A stretch of DNA of 64,000 nt from Aggregicoccus sp. 17bor-14 (GTDB taxonomy: Bacteria > Myxococcota > Myxococcia > Myxococcales > Myxococcaceae): NCBI RefSeq assembly GCF_009659535.1, contig NZ_VJZZ01000001.1, positions 635,424 to 699,423 of the forward strand. Reading direction: 5' to 3'. Position numbers and translations under genes: made by a program. Shown here piece by piece: positions 36,401 to 44,209 of this stretch. Under the pieces are notes generated by a model, which was not told where the DNA came from, searched no databases, and was given only the letters and a program-made list of their open reading frames with translations. Position 1 is the first letter of the stretch. Each line of letters starts with the position of its first letter.

Positions 36401-39400
36401 GGCCGTAGCGCCAGCCGTGGAAGCCACCGCCGAAGGGCGAGGCCCGCGGCGCCACCGGCGGCAGCAGCGGGCCGCGGTAGCTCATCTCGTTGGTGAACTG
36501 GCGCGGCACGCTGAGCGCCATGCGCTGCGTGCCGCCGTTCGAGGTGGCGTACTCCAGCTGGGCATCCACCTCCCAGGAGGTGCCCCCGGCGGCGGTGGGG
36601 CTGTGGGCCTGGAAGGAGATCTGGTCGCCGGCGCGCACGTCGAGCGAGACGTCGCGGCTCTCGTTGCGGCGGTGCTTGAAGAGCAGCCGGTTGCGCATCC
36701 GGGCGCTGAAGTGCTGGTCGCTGCCCGCGGCGTCGAAGGCGGTGCCCGCCGCGCTGTGCAGGGAGAGGCGGCCATCGCGAGGGATGACGAGCGGGCGCAG
36801 GGGAACGTCCTCCACCGCGGTGTGCAGCGGCAGGAAGGGGTCCGCCGCGAAGCGCAGCCGCGGCAGGTCGCGTGCGGCCGGCGCCGCGCACACGCCGTGC
36901 GCGTCACACACCTCGCTCATCTCGCCCTTCATCTCCCAGCGCACCGAGGCGGGGTCGATGGGGAAGTCCGTCTCCATGCGGAACACCAGCGAGTCGCCGC
37001 TCGAGACCCGCAGAGACTGGCTGAGCACTTCGTGGCCCACGCCGCCCGCGTAGTCGCGCAGCAGCAGGTCGGTGGGCGCGCACGCGCGCGAGGTCGGCGG
37101 CTGGGTGGCCGTGAAGTGCTGCAGGCAGATGCGCACGTCGTCTGCCGCTCCGTCGCTCGCGTAGCTGCCATCCACCTGCAGCAGGCCCGAGCGCGGCGCC
37201 TGCACCGCCACCAGCGGGCCGCCGGCCAGCTTGAAGTCCGCTGCCGCGTCGAAGGTGAAGAGCGAGGCGCCGGTGGCGTCCGTCAGGGTCGCATCCGCGG
37301 CGGACACGCCCCCGCAGCCGCCGCTGCAGCCGGTGTAGCGGACGACCGGGGCGAAGGAGGTCTCCTCCAGAGGAACGCCGGCCTCGCTGATCGCCACCTT
37401 GCGCAGCGTGCTGAGCACGAAGTACAGCCGCTGGCCCTGCTGCACCGCGACCCCGGTGCGCGAGACCGCGGTGGGCGCGGTGGCCGTGGCGGGCCTCAGG
37501 TACTCGGCAAGCAGCTCGCTGTTGCGGTAGATGCGCAGCCGCACGCCGTCCGCGTCCATGCCGGTGAGGCTGCGCCCCGGCAGCCAGGCGAGCGCACCGG
37601 AGATGTCCACGGTGCCGGTGAAGGGGGCGGTCCACTCCTGGAGCGCATCGCTGGGGCTGAAGTCGCGCTCCACGTCGCGCGCAGCCTGGGCCACGGCGGG
37701 ATCGTCCTGGAACAGGTCCTTCGCGCCCGCGAGGTTGCCGAAGTCGAGCGCGCCGGTCACCGCCTTGGTGGGGCTGAAGCAGAAGGAGCCTGCGTTGCAC
37801 TGGGGCGTGCCGCGGGGCTGGTTGAAGAGGATGGTGCCCCCGTTCACGAAGTCGACGAGGCCGTCACCGTCCGCATCCAGCGTGAAGGTGGAGGAGCGAG
37901 TCCAGCTGGATGTGGTACCCACGTTGGCCGAGAAGCCGCTGAAGGTGGCCTGGAGGGCCGCGTTGACCGACTCGCCGGTCTCGCCACCGAGCGACAGCCC
38001 ACCCCCCACCGGGCGCACCGCGCCGCCGGCGTTGGGATCTCCCTGCGGCGCCACCGGTCCCAGCCGCGAGCGGCCCGGGTCGTTGAGCTGCACGCGCAGG
38101 CCCCCACTGCCGGCCACCACGCGGTCCGGGAGCCCGTCCCCGTTGATGTCCATCAGGCTGGCGTGCGTGGTGCTCTCGCGGTGGTTGAAGCCCACGCGCG
38201 CTCCCACCGAGCCGGCCTGCTTGTCGATCGTGAAGCCGATGCCGGCGTAGGCGTGCGCCCCGAGCGCCCACTCGCTCGAGGCCGTGGCCGCCTCGTCGTC
38301 CTCCTGGTCGAAGTCGTAGCGGGCCACCTGCGAGAACGCGCTCGCGCCATGGTCGTCCACGGACGCGTACTCCAGGTCGTGCGCGTAGAAGAGCGCGCCA
38401 CCGGCCACGCCTCCGACGCCGAACTGCTCCACCCGGGTGAGGCGGGACTTGCCGAAGTCTCCCTGCTCGTAGGTGAGCCGGTACTCGCGCACGATCGTGT
38501 CGTCCGTGGGCGTGTTGAGCCGCACCTTCACCGTGCCCAGCCGGTAGCGCGTCACCGTCTTGAAGCCGAGCCTGCCGCTGGTGATGATGTCCGGCCGCTC
38601 GCGCAGCGCCGCTCCGCTGCGCTGCAGCTCGAGCTGCACGAGGTAGGGGCCCAGCTGCGCGCTGGAGAGGAACGAGGCGGCGTCCCCCGCGGACGCGGCG
38701 CGCTCGACCCTGCCGGAGTACAGGATCTCCTTCAGGTACAGCTGGCGGAAGTCCTCCGCGTTGTTCTGGTCGAAGCGGGTGCCACTCGCGCTGCGGGCAT
38801 CCTGGAGGTAGCGGTAGAGCGTGAGGTTGTCGTGCGCATCCACCACGCGCTCGAGCGCCCACTGCCCGATCGCCCGCGCATCCGCCGGGTCCGCGAGGCG
38901 CGCCCCGTCCGTCACGCCGTACAGGCGCAGCACGCCGTCCTGCTGCGCCACCTCGAAGTGATCCAGCGCCGTGCCCGCCGCGCAGTGCACCACGCGCTGG
39001 AAGGAGTGCTCCACGCGCGCGGCGAAGCGGGTGCCGGTCCCACCGGCCACGCAGGGGCCCGAGCCCACGGGCACCAGCTGCTCACCGTCCAGGGTGAAGC
39101 GCTCGGAGCCGTCGTGGAAGGGCGCGCCGAAGCGGGTGTCCACCTGCACGCTGGACACCGAGAGATCCCAGCCGACGCCCACCCAGCCGTTGCCCGCGGT
39201 GGAGTCGTAGGCGAGCGCGAGCGAGGGGTTGTGCGCGCCGCGTCCGGCCGGCAGCTGCAGCGCGAAGCCCACGCGCGCCGTGCCCAGCCCGTTGCCCGCG
39301 GGCGGGCTGATCAGCTCGATCCCCGAGGCGGGATCTCCGGCCTTGAGGTCCTTGATGCTGGTGGGATCGAAGGAGATGGGGCCCGGGTGGTCCGGCAGCA

Positions 39401-41432
39401 CCAGCACCGCGTTGATCATGAAGGTGAAGTGATCGGTCTCGCTCTCCACCTGCTGCGTGGTGCGCAGCACCTGCTTGCGCTTGAGCGGCTTCCACTGCTT
39501 GTCACCCGCGTCGTAGTAGAAGGTCTGGACCTGCTCGGGGGGGATGCCGTCGGGCAGCAGCGATGAGTCGTAGGGCAGCCGGATGGTCACCGCCTTCTTG
39601 AACTTCGTCCCCGGTGGCGAGAAGCGGTAGCCGGCGTTGGCGGGCGCCGTGACGTTGACCATGCCCGGGTCCAGCTCGGGCACGGCCTCGGGCATCTTGC
39701 GCGTGATGCCCACGCTGAGCGGGGCGTCCACCGCGTCCACGGGCGCATCGAACTCGGCGCGCTCCCCGAGCCGCACCTTGCCGCCCCGCACCGCATCCAC
39801 CTTGCCCCAGGACGTCTGCTCCTCGGCGCCGAACAGCACCGCGTCCGCGACGGCACTCCCGCTCGCACCCACGGCCTCCGCGTCCACCTCGGCCTGCGCG
39901 TCGCGGTCCAGCACCACCACGCGCTCGGTGCTGCTGCCGTCGGCGAAGCGCGCCACGAGCGTCACGCTCCACGTGTCCGCGCCCTCCGGGCGGTGCAGCT
40001 CCACGCCGAAGCTGCCATCGCCGGAGTCCACCGGCACGCCGTCCACCGTGACGGTGCCGGGGCCCACCGGAGACTCGGCCCACCCGGCGAGGTAGGCGCG
40101 GCCGTTGAAGTGCTCCGCCGACAGCCGCCCGCCCGGCAGCGCCCGCAGGCCCACCGGCTGGGTGAGCACCAGGCGCGGCCCGCCGATGCGCGGGCCCACG
40201 CCGCTGCCACTGATGAGCAGCTCGGCCACGCTGGCGGCCGGCACGTCCGCACGGCGCGAGGCGGGGAACACGAGCCGCACGCCCTGCCCCGCCCGCCCGT
40301 CCAGCGCGAGCGCATTGTGGCCGCGCGCGAACGAGAGCGAGCCGAGGTCCTGCCACGCCTTGCCGTCGTAGAGCGAAGAGCCCACCTCGGTGGCCGGGCT
40401 GTCCACGTCCAGCGCGGCGAAGTCCACGGCGGTGGGCCGCGCAAACATCATCTCCAGCGCGCCGCCTCCCACCGCCGCCGAGGTGCGCGTGTCACCGTCC
40501 AGCGCGGCCGAGAGCTGCAGCGCCGTCTCGCGCTGGAAGGGGTGCGTGCCGTCGTCCTGCTCCAGCAGCAGCCGCACGTTCTCGAGCACCACCTGGTCGG
40601 TGGCCGCGTCCGGGAGGCACAGCGTGACGGTGTCCTGCGGCGTGAGCCACTCGGGGTTCAGCTCGTCCGCGAGCGTGTGCGTCTTGCCCGAGCTGCCCAG
40701 CCACAGACCGCCCTGCGCCGGACGCCCGCCGAGGCTGCGCTGCAGCACGGACGGGCGCTGCGCGCCGCGCGCCTCGTACACGAGGTGGGCGCGGCGCACG
40801 GTGCCCAGCGGCAGGGGCGCCGCCAGCTGGAAGCGGGCGCAGGACTCGCCGTCCATGCCACGCGGAGAGAGGGTCGCCCCGGTGGGCTGCGCGCTGAACA
40901 CGTGCACGTTGGTGAGCCCGAGGCTCCCCTGCTCCCGCGAGCGCTCCGCGAGGGCCTGCGTGAGGTCGGGCGGGCGCACCTGTCCCGGCCCCCACAGCTC
41001 CAGCTCCTCCACCCGCACGTGCGGGGCGAGCGGCACCAGCGTGACGCGCGCGGTGCGCGTGGTCGCCGGCGCACCGGTCGCCGAGAGGCTCTCCCAGGCC
41101 CCCGCCCCGCTCGCCTCGAAGTCCGGCATGCCGGACAGCTCCACGCGCACCGGCCCGCGCGCGAACACCTTCACGCGCTGCAGCTGCACGTCCCCTGCGT
41201 AGGGCAGCGTGAGGGCGAGCGGCCCGTCCAGCTCAAGGCCGCGCGTGGTGTCGCGGTCGAACAACGCCTCCGCCTGCACGCCGAGCTTGGACTGCACCGC
41301 GGTGGGGTTGAGCTTCAGCAGCGTGGGGGCGGGGTCTGCGGACGGCCCCTGCTGGCAGGAGAGCAGCGCGAGCGCAGCGGCAACGAGGCAAACGGGGGCA
41401 ACGCGGGTCGAGCTCACGGGGACCTCGTTCAC
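30417..41432 (-). CDS. Giant lipoprotein: SpvB/TcdB-like, RHS-repeat polymorphic toxin
   Basis: 3671 residues from a GTG that overlaps the previous stop. Signal peptide with lipobox LLSC (Cys26). Order of parts: two discoidin-like beta regions (about 60-160 and 290-420); an SpvB-type block (about 700-1000, FALQLPAGRGAHNPSLALAY); integrin-like FG-GAP units with MDINGDGLPDRVV, DADGDGLVDFV and similar (about 1090-2210); a TcaC/TcdB-like ERDFLGFSTVTRL; YD repeats (about 2450-3150); the RHS core with HPDHLGSTSWITD and YVGARYYDSRHARWISPDP (about 3310-3430) ending FVDPTGLF; a Gly/Ala-rich hydrophobic segment (about 3447-3490); and a 90-residue tail with NRPDLQYTLNGKRFNVEYD. The tail is probably a nuclease-like toxin. 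No VgrG or PAAR part is present, so delivery is likely surface- or contact-based. The frame is intact over 11 kb. Confidence 0.88.
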   Translation of the reverse strand: MNEVPVSSTRVAPVCLVAAALALLSCQQGPSADPAPTLLKLNPTAVQSKLGVQAEALFDRDTTRGLELDGPLALTLPYAGDVQLQRVKVFARGPVRVELSGMPDFEASGAGAWESLSATGAPATTRTARVTLVPLAPHVRVEELELWGPGQVRPPDLTQALAERSREQGSLGLTNVHVFSAQPTGATLSPRGMDGESCARFQLAAPLPLGTVRRAHLVYEARGAQRPSVLQRSLGGRPAQGGLWLGSSGKTHTLADELNPEWLTPQDTVTLCLPDAATDQVVLENVRLLLEQDDGTHPFQRETALQLSAALDGDTRTSAAVGGGALEMMFARPTAVDFAALDVDSPATEVGSSLYDGKAWQDLGSLSFARGHNALALDGRAGQGVRLVFPASRRADVPAASVAELLISGSGVGPRIGGPRLVLTQPVGLRALPGGRLSAEHFNGRAYLAGWAESPVGPGTVTVDGVPVDSGDGSFGVELHRPEGADTWSVTLVARFADGSSTERVVVLDRDAQAEVDAEAVGASGSAVADAVLFGAEEQTSWGKVDAVRGGKVRLGERAEFDAPVDAVDAPLSVGITRKMPEAVPELDPGMVNVTAPANAGYRFSPPGTKFKKAVTIRLPYDSSLLPDGIPPEQVQTFYYDAGDKQWKPLKRKQVLRTTQQVESETDHFTFMINAVLVLPDHPGPISFDPTSIKDLKAGDPASGIELISPPAGNGLGTARVGFALQLPAGRGAHNPSLALAYDSTAGNGWVGVGWDLSVSSVQVDTRFGAPFHDGSERFTLDGEQLVPVGSGPCVAGGTGTRFAARVEHSFQRVVHCAAGTALDHFEVAQQDGVLRLYGVTDGARLADPADARAIGQWALERVVDAHDNLTLYRYLQDARSASGTRFDQNNAEDFRQLYLKEILYSGRVERAASAGDAASFLSSAQLGPYLVQLELQRSGAALRERPDIITSGRLGFKTVTRYRLGTVKVRLNTPTDDTIVREYRLTYEQGDFGKSRLTRVEQFGVGGVAGGALFYAHDLEYASVDDHGASAFSQVARYDFDQEDDEAATASSEWALGAHAYAGIGFTIDKQAGSVGARVGFNHRESTTHASLMDINGDGLPDRVVAGSGGLRVQLNDPGRSRLGPVAPQGDPNAGGAVRPVGGGLSLGGETGESVNAALQATFSGFSANVGTTSSWTRSSTFTLDADGDGLVDFVNGGTILFNQPRGTPQCNAGSFCFSPTKAVTGALDFGNLAGAKDLFQDDPAVAQAARDVERDFSPSDALQEWTAPFTGTVDISGALAWLPGRSLTGMDADGVRLRIYRNSELLAEYLRPATATAPTAVSRTGVAVQQGQRLYFVLSTLRKVAISEAGVPLEETSFAPVVRYTGCSGGCGGVSAADATLTDATGASLFTFDAAADFKLAGGPLVAVQAPRSGLLQVDGSYASDGAADDVRICLQHFTATQPPTSRACAPTDLLLRDYAGGVGHEVLSQSLRVSSGDSLVFRMETDFPIDPASVRWEMKGEMSEVCDAHGVCAAPAARDLPRLRFAADPFLPLHTAVEDVPLRPLVIPRDGRLSLHSAAGTAFDAAGSDQHFSARMRNRLLFKHRRNESRDVSLDVRAGDQISFQAHSPTAAGGTSWEVDAQLEYATSNGGTQRMALSVPRQFTNEMSYRGPLLPPVAPRASPFGGGFHGWRYGLWGGRQALAARPEDGVAARPEEPFDSELFYSDAQLELGGGDDRSKFHEAKGQIRDEESDVARRLRLYAPLVPRRTGTRLYDDLVGLKPEPAYVSADGATFVARGSMHGGQKGTVASAPGGAVRTVDAAFRVGDTTRASTSTSFAAGIGASYGPAGLSFNVSSGRTSQRMDVRDMNGDGILDVVVSGQKGGNGVRLTHLKQLSLRKTVPGSGPQLSESSDVTASAGLGLSSPVPDTSAGGNVRGMHAMFPTSVGVGLAATLSSTDADLVDVNGDGLPDRVRRDGSGFRVRLNLGGRFASSEDTLPVASWSLNGAYDPFASQLGVETPDDADDDETKGGSDARGALGSANSPDVVRRSSAVTVETNLGFTIAEDYGVTANWSSSLSGTQVVLMDVTGDGLPDYVRKSSGENAFHVKVNLGYAFAPEQTWPVPAWPQGVVDPHFKLDAPGLGAAVNALGLQDGIDTVEASGTHSRVPSVGFVYTIPVPLPPFGTPVLHFSFGGDVTPERVSGVELALQDVNGDGLADHVLKTEEVSSLLGMGPGPSAANRSAMYARINGYAGANLLQRIKRPLGGSISLAYERVGNTVQMPESRHVLTQVQVQDGTGELTQGHVLTTRYTYDGGHFDRAERDFLGFSTVTRLNPDGSRVIQTFANDTVARKGLLLREETRDAANKLFGATVNTYGATTPLAAPLAQCMAYAPFFLSAADYCAPTFTPLERSEVRQYEGRTEDVNAPGLASAQVLHYDLATGNVTLVEDLGDLADPSDDLHARIAYATSSALAALHIESKVESVEVRAGSPASPGALMRQRSATYDEHGDLVRQVAKISNSESSESLLAWNADGLLQTLTGPPNARGQRYQVSYQYDPVTRALATTISDSFGYTSQVDYDLRFQQAVRTQDVTGNVTEQAFDSFGRLVRVWSPYESRSGAPTLEVTYGHTDFPAWATTAHLLPDANERGADRTLDTTLFMDGLNRPLQMKKDVELEGHIVGHSVSGHVAFDAMGRLSVQGQTFFDSSPTQVYVPGLPIHPSTEEYDVLGRRVRSTTADGSVTRMSYDFAPLPGGGPLKLRSTVVDPMLNVRVLYRGADSNLDAVEEHIEGRAPLTRYERDPVGQLVRVTDAAGNVTRTGYDLLGRRTFVDGPDTGLTELRYDAAGNLVERVEPNLRAAGLAIRFEYDFNRLIRVERPGSDELRYAYGPPGAAENAAARLVRIDDEAGSETRGYGRLGEMVRSTRTVRALRPGDRERTFTTRFEYDAFGRMLGMVYPDGEVLRYGYDAGGLLRDATGHRPGSAHAPAESQTYLRSTEYDVFGQRTRLVMGNGVVSTYSYDPLNRRLATVTTRTPRARTLQAISYRYDRVGNVTGLVNALGQPVGSHSGSVSYSYSYDELYRLTSATGEALARPGLIDRFASRFAYDDIHNMRHKTQVHELLSSRPEGANAARPDASNHDEAYEYGGTGPHRATRIGDTLYTYDLNGNTLVECRTVNGSGCADTDGTTGSPETHNHYRRYVWTQDNTLRAVVHGGGDTTRFFYDAQGERVVKLGRGGTSISLGQFFSIKGKRHGTKHIFAGETRLASKLMPVPDGDIGMSGPPGSVVLTNGTGNVNGCEPSDDQPQKCPVIVPTPGEDPDGEPAVRPATYYYHPDHLGSTSWITDQLGKVHEHVEYYPFGDVWRDQRNDDDGGPAKAPNYLFTGKEFDEETGLTYVGARYYDSRHARWISPDPMHSDYLDGAPNGGVFTPVNLALYAYANNNPLVFVDPTGLFNVSWSDAGKGFVKGGAWGLAGGIVIGAALAVASPVVAAAVGGALVGVAVVTTGKAVYEIATGREVGTGRQLNDRERSYMAGELAGGFVGGAVGGYAGSRAGKALAGAMRAPPVEPPGPRLPQDVDVNPTAPRANNGVGSNGQQAPIGKSPAQAAELARDIRAARAKGATDIRVNQQQVNAAGERVGINRPDLQYTLNGKRFNVEYDSPSSGRGPGHEARIKANDPNAHVELKIIKDK

Positions 41433-42751
41433 TGCGCGGTGAAGGAAGCGGGCAGGTAGGTGTTCTCGGAGACCGACAGACGTTCAGGTCTCGACACCGA
41501 TGACTCGTCGACATCCGTCGCGGCCACGTACACGTCGTAAATTTTGCCTGCACTGAAGGTCCCGGAGCCGAAGCGCACGTCGGGCGTGGCGCTCCACTGC
41601 CCCGCGACGAAGGTCCCGGCGCGATCCCAGGCGCTGACGTAGTAGCTGCGCGCAGTGGCCACACTGTCCCACACCACCCGCGCCCCACCGGAGCTGGCCG
41701 GCGTGGCGCTGGCGTTCGCGGGCGCCGCGAGCGGCGCCGGCTCCGCCAGCGTGAAGCGGGTGGAGAGCCGCTGCCCATCGACGCTCGCGCTCAGGGTGTA
41801 GGTGCCCTGCAGCGCTTGGGCGTCGTAGGACCAGAGCAGGTAGTGCGTCGCGTTGGCGGGATAGGTGAAGCGCAGCGGCGCATCCGCGCTGAGGCCAGGA
41901 CCTACCACCTCCACCGGGGCGGACGCCGCGAACGGCGTTCCGTCCGCGCGCGTGAGGCTGAGCCAAACGGCGAGCCCCGGCTGCACCCGCCCGTAGAAGA
42001 ACCCTCCCCCCGTTGCCGCAGCGCGCGCGGTCGTGCCGCTGGCGCCGCGAGCGAAGGCGAACTGGCCCTCCGAGACGTGGAAAGCCGCGGGCAGCTTCGG
42101 CCGCTGGGCGGCGTCCGCGCGCAGCGCATCCCAGGACGCGCCGAACGCCGTCACCGAGGCCGAGTAGCTGCCCGTGGGCAGCGCCGACACGTCACAGCCG
42201 GGGCTCGCGCTGGACACGCCCAGCTGCAGGTTGCCCGCGGCGTACACCTCGCACCCGTAGCCCTGCGCCCCGCTCACCGGCGCCCAGTCGAGGCGCTCGC
42301 CATCCGGGGTCAGGTCCACCTCGGGTACCGCCAGACCCGCGCCGCCCGGGGCGACGAAGTGGGCGCTCAGGGTGGCGCCATCGCCGCGCGTGAGCGTCAG
42401 CGCGTAGGTCTCGCCGGGCGCGAAGCCGACGTCCGGCCACCAGAAGGCCCCGTACGAGCCGCCCTCGCCTCCCACCGGATAGCTGAGGTTCACGCCGAGC
42501 GGTCCGCGCGAGTCCGAGAGCGCTCCCGTCCAGCTCTCGGTCGGGGCGTGGCCGCCGGCGTCGCGCAGCGTGGCGAGCAGCGCCAGCCCTACCCGCCCCG
42601 AGCCGTCCTCGTAGCTGCCGCCCGTCACCTGCAGGACCAGACCCTGCCCGGTGTCCTCGCCCAGCGCCGGCGTGCCACCACACCCGGCCCCCAGCAGTGC
42701 GAGCGTGAGGGCCAATGCCCCTGCGAAGGGCACACTCCTGTGGGTCACCAT
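41429..42751 (-). CDS. Exported lipoprotein coupled to the RHS gene
   Basis: 440 residues from the ATG at 42751, which has GGAGGG eight bases upstream; a TTG six bases earlier sits too close to it. Signal peptide ends LLGAGC with Cys24. Beta-rich modules follow, two of them fibronectin-III-like (RLDWAPVSGAQGYGCEVY and RVVWDSVATARSYYVSAW, each with a hydrophobic pattern typical of Ig-like strands). No enzyme motif. The stop TGA lies inside the GTGA start of the RHS gene, so both are made together. A chaperone, anchor or presentation partner for the RHS protein is inferred. Confidence 0.82.
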   Translation of the reverse strand: MVTHRSVPFAGALALTLALLGAGCGGTPALGEDTGQGLVLQVTGGSYEDGSGRVGLALLATLRDAGGHAPTESWTGALSDSRGPLGVNLSYPVGGEGGSYGAFWWPDVGFAPGETYALTLTRGDGATLSAHFVAPGGAGLAVPEVDLTPDGERLDWAPVSGAQGYGCEVYAAGNLQLGVSSASPGCDVSALPTGSYSASVTAFGASWDALRADAAQRPKLPAAFHVSEGQFAFARGASGTTARAAATGGGFFYGRVQPGLAVWLSLTRADGTPFAASAPVEVVGPGLSADAPLRFTYPANATHYLLWSYDAQALQGTYTLSASVDGQRLSTRFTLAEPAPLAAPANASATPASSGGARVVWDSVATARSYYVSAWDRAGTFVAGQWSATPDVRFGSGTFSAGKIYDVYVAATDVDESSVSRPERLSVSENTYLPASFTAQ

Positions 42752-42775
42752 GGACAACCCCCTCCGGGCGGTGGC

Positions 42776-42803
42776 TTGCCTGCTGAGCGAGAGACTGTAT
42801 AGA
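42776..42803 (+). promoter_or_regulatory. Candidate sigma-70 promoter for the outer-membrane protein gene
   Basis: TTGCCT, 16-base spacer, TATAGA, ending 70 bases before the ATG at 42874. The same TATA core also supports a weaker -10 (TATACA at 42796-42801) on the minus strand toward the RHS cluster, so divergent promoters may overlap here. Confidence 0.4.
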
Positions 42804-42873
42804 TCCGTTCACTCGGCCACAATTGCGGGGCTGCCAATACTTTCCAGATTGCCGGAGTAAGGGGAGGTAGGAG

Positions 42874-43593
42874 ATGGTGAGTGTTTTGGTGCTTTTGCTC
42901 CTCGGCGCCGCGGCGCCGGCCCGCTCCGCTCCGCGCGCCTCGCCCCCCGCTCCGGCAGCGACCCGCTCCGCAGGTGCACCGGCGCGCCCACCGCCCGCGC
43001 CCGCCGCGTCCCCTCCTCCGCCTGCGGCACCGGCAGCTGCCGCCGCCGCGGCGCCTGAGCACCGGCCCTGGGTCTCGCTCGCCGTCGGACCGGGCTTTCC
43101 CTTCCGCGACGGCCCGGTCTGGGCGCGCGGCCAGGTGCGCGCGGGGATGCCGCTCGCTCAGCTCGACTCCCACCTGCAGCTCAGCGCCTTCGTGCCGCTC
43201 GGCTTCTCCCGGGCCAGCAGCCTCGGCGCGTTCAACTCGGAGAGCCGGGTGGTCGGCCTCGACCTTATCCCCTCGGTGCGACTGGGCCTGCGCGGCCCTG
43301 CGGCGCTGGGCTTCTACGCGGACGCGGGTGCCGGGGTGACCCACCTGCGCTACCGCTTCAGCCTTCCGGGCATGGGGACGGCGAGCGGTGCCCGCACGGG
43401 GCTCGCGCTGCGGCTGGCCGCCGGAGCGACCTGGACGCTGGGTCCGCGCTGTCAGCTGTTCGCCGAGCCCCTCGGGCTGACCTTCCACACCGCGCAAGAG
43501 GGCGTGTTCCGCTTCGGCAACACCCAGTTCACGTCCAGCACGGGCGCGGGCCCCCAGGCCTCGGTGCTCCTCGGCGGAACCTTCACGCTCTAG
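42874..43593 (+). CDS. Exported beta-barrel-like outer-membrane protein
   Basis: 239 residues from ATG with GGGGAGG upstream. Signal peptide (about 1-18), then a Pro/Ala-rich linker to residue 62. The rest alternates short beta strands with Gly/aromatic ends: VSLAVGPGFPFRDG, HLQLSAFVPLGFS, LGFYADAGAGVTHLRYRF, and a C-terminal SVLLGGTFTL of the strand type that closes outer-membrane barrels. It is probably a small porin-like or opacity-type barrel. It reads divergently from the RHS cluster. Substrate and role unknown. Confidence 0.75.
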   Translation: MVSVLVLLLLGAAAPARSAPRASPPAPAATRSAGAPARPPPAPAASPPPPAAPAAAAAAAPEHRPWVSLAVGPGFPFRDGPVWARGQVRAGMPLAQLDSHLQLSAFVPLGFSRASSLGAFNSESRVVGLDLIPSVRLGLRGPAALGFYADAGAGVTHLRYRFSLPGMGTASGARTGLALRLAAGATWTLGPRCQLFAEPLGLTFHTAQEGVFRFGNTQFTSSTGAGPQASVLLGGTFTL

Positions 43594-43695
43594 CCCGGCG
43601 CGAGGTCCGCTGTCCGTCCGGCGGAAAACGGAGTGCGGCCTTCCGGTGGCGGGCTCCCGCTGGAGGCCTACACTCGGTGCTCAGGAGGAACCTGG

Positions 43696-44205
43696 ATGCG
43701 CCTCGTCTCCTGCTGCATCGCGGCGCTGTGCCTCGCGGCGTGTGGAGGGCCCAGCGGGAGCTGTAGCGGCACACTCGGTCCGAGCACCCTGAACGCGGAG
43801 CTCGGCGGGGAGACGAAGGTCCTCTTCGGCGGTGGACTCGAAAGGAACCGCATCGCGAGGATGGTGCTCGACTACGGCGACGGTGCGCTCTTCGTGGACA
43901 CGGAGCTCTGGCTCCCGGCGAACCAGGGCATGAGCGCTGTGCCTTTCGGCGAGGGCGCTCCGGAGCGTCCCATCGCAGAGGGCCTCGTCACCCGCTTCCG
44001 GGTCCCCGAGCCCAAGGGCGCGCCGGCAGTACGCTCCGGCGTCTTCACCGTTCGCCAGGCCTCGGCCACGCACCTCGAGGGCCAGCTGGACGTGACCTTC
44101 GCGGACGCATCGCAAGCGCACTGCACCTTCGACGTCTCGGGCAAGACGACCATCGAGGACGACCAGATTCCGATCGAGCCCCCGCTGGGACCCATCGAGC
44201 CCTGA
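43696..44205 (+). CDS. Lipoprotein of unknown function
   Basis: 169 residues from the ATG with AGGAGG upstream. Lipobox LAAC with Cys16. The mature part (VLFGGGLERNRIARMVLDY, LEGQLDVTFADASQAHCTF) is beta-rich with a Cys pair that could form a disulphide. There is no family match that I recognise. It follows the beta-barrel gene by about 100 bases and converges on the TIGR02757 gene, four bases away. Confidence 0.75.
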   Translation: MRLVSCCIAALCLAACGGPSGSCSGTLGPSTLNAELGGETKVLFGGGLERNRIARMVLDYGDGALFVDTELWLPANQGMSAVPFGEGAPERPIAEGLVTRFRVPEPKGAPAVRSGVFTVRQASATHLEGQLDVTFADASQAHCTFDVSGKTTIEDDQIPIEPPLGPIEP

Positions 44206-44209
44206 GCGA

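Noticed and set aside
30399..39566. 3055-codon open frame on the plus strand opposite the RHS gene
   Set aside because: Its protein is a run of Arg/Ala/His/Gly/Val typical of the complement of GC-rich codons. The opposite strand encodes recognisable SpvB, FG-GAP and RHS modules without breaks.
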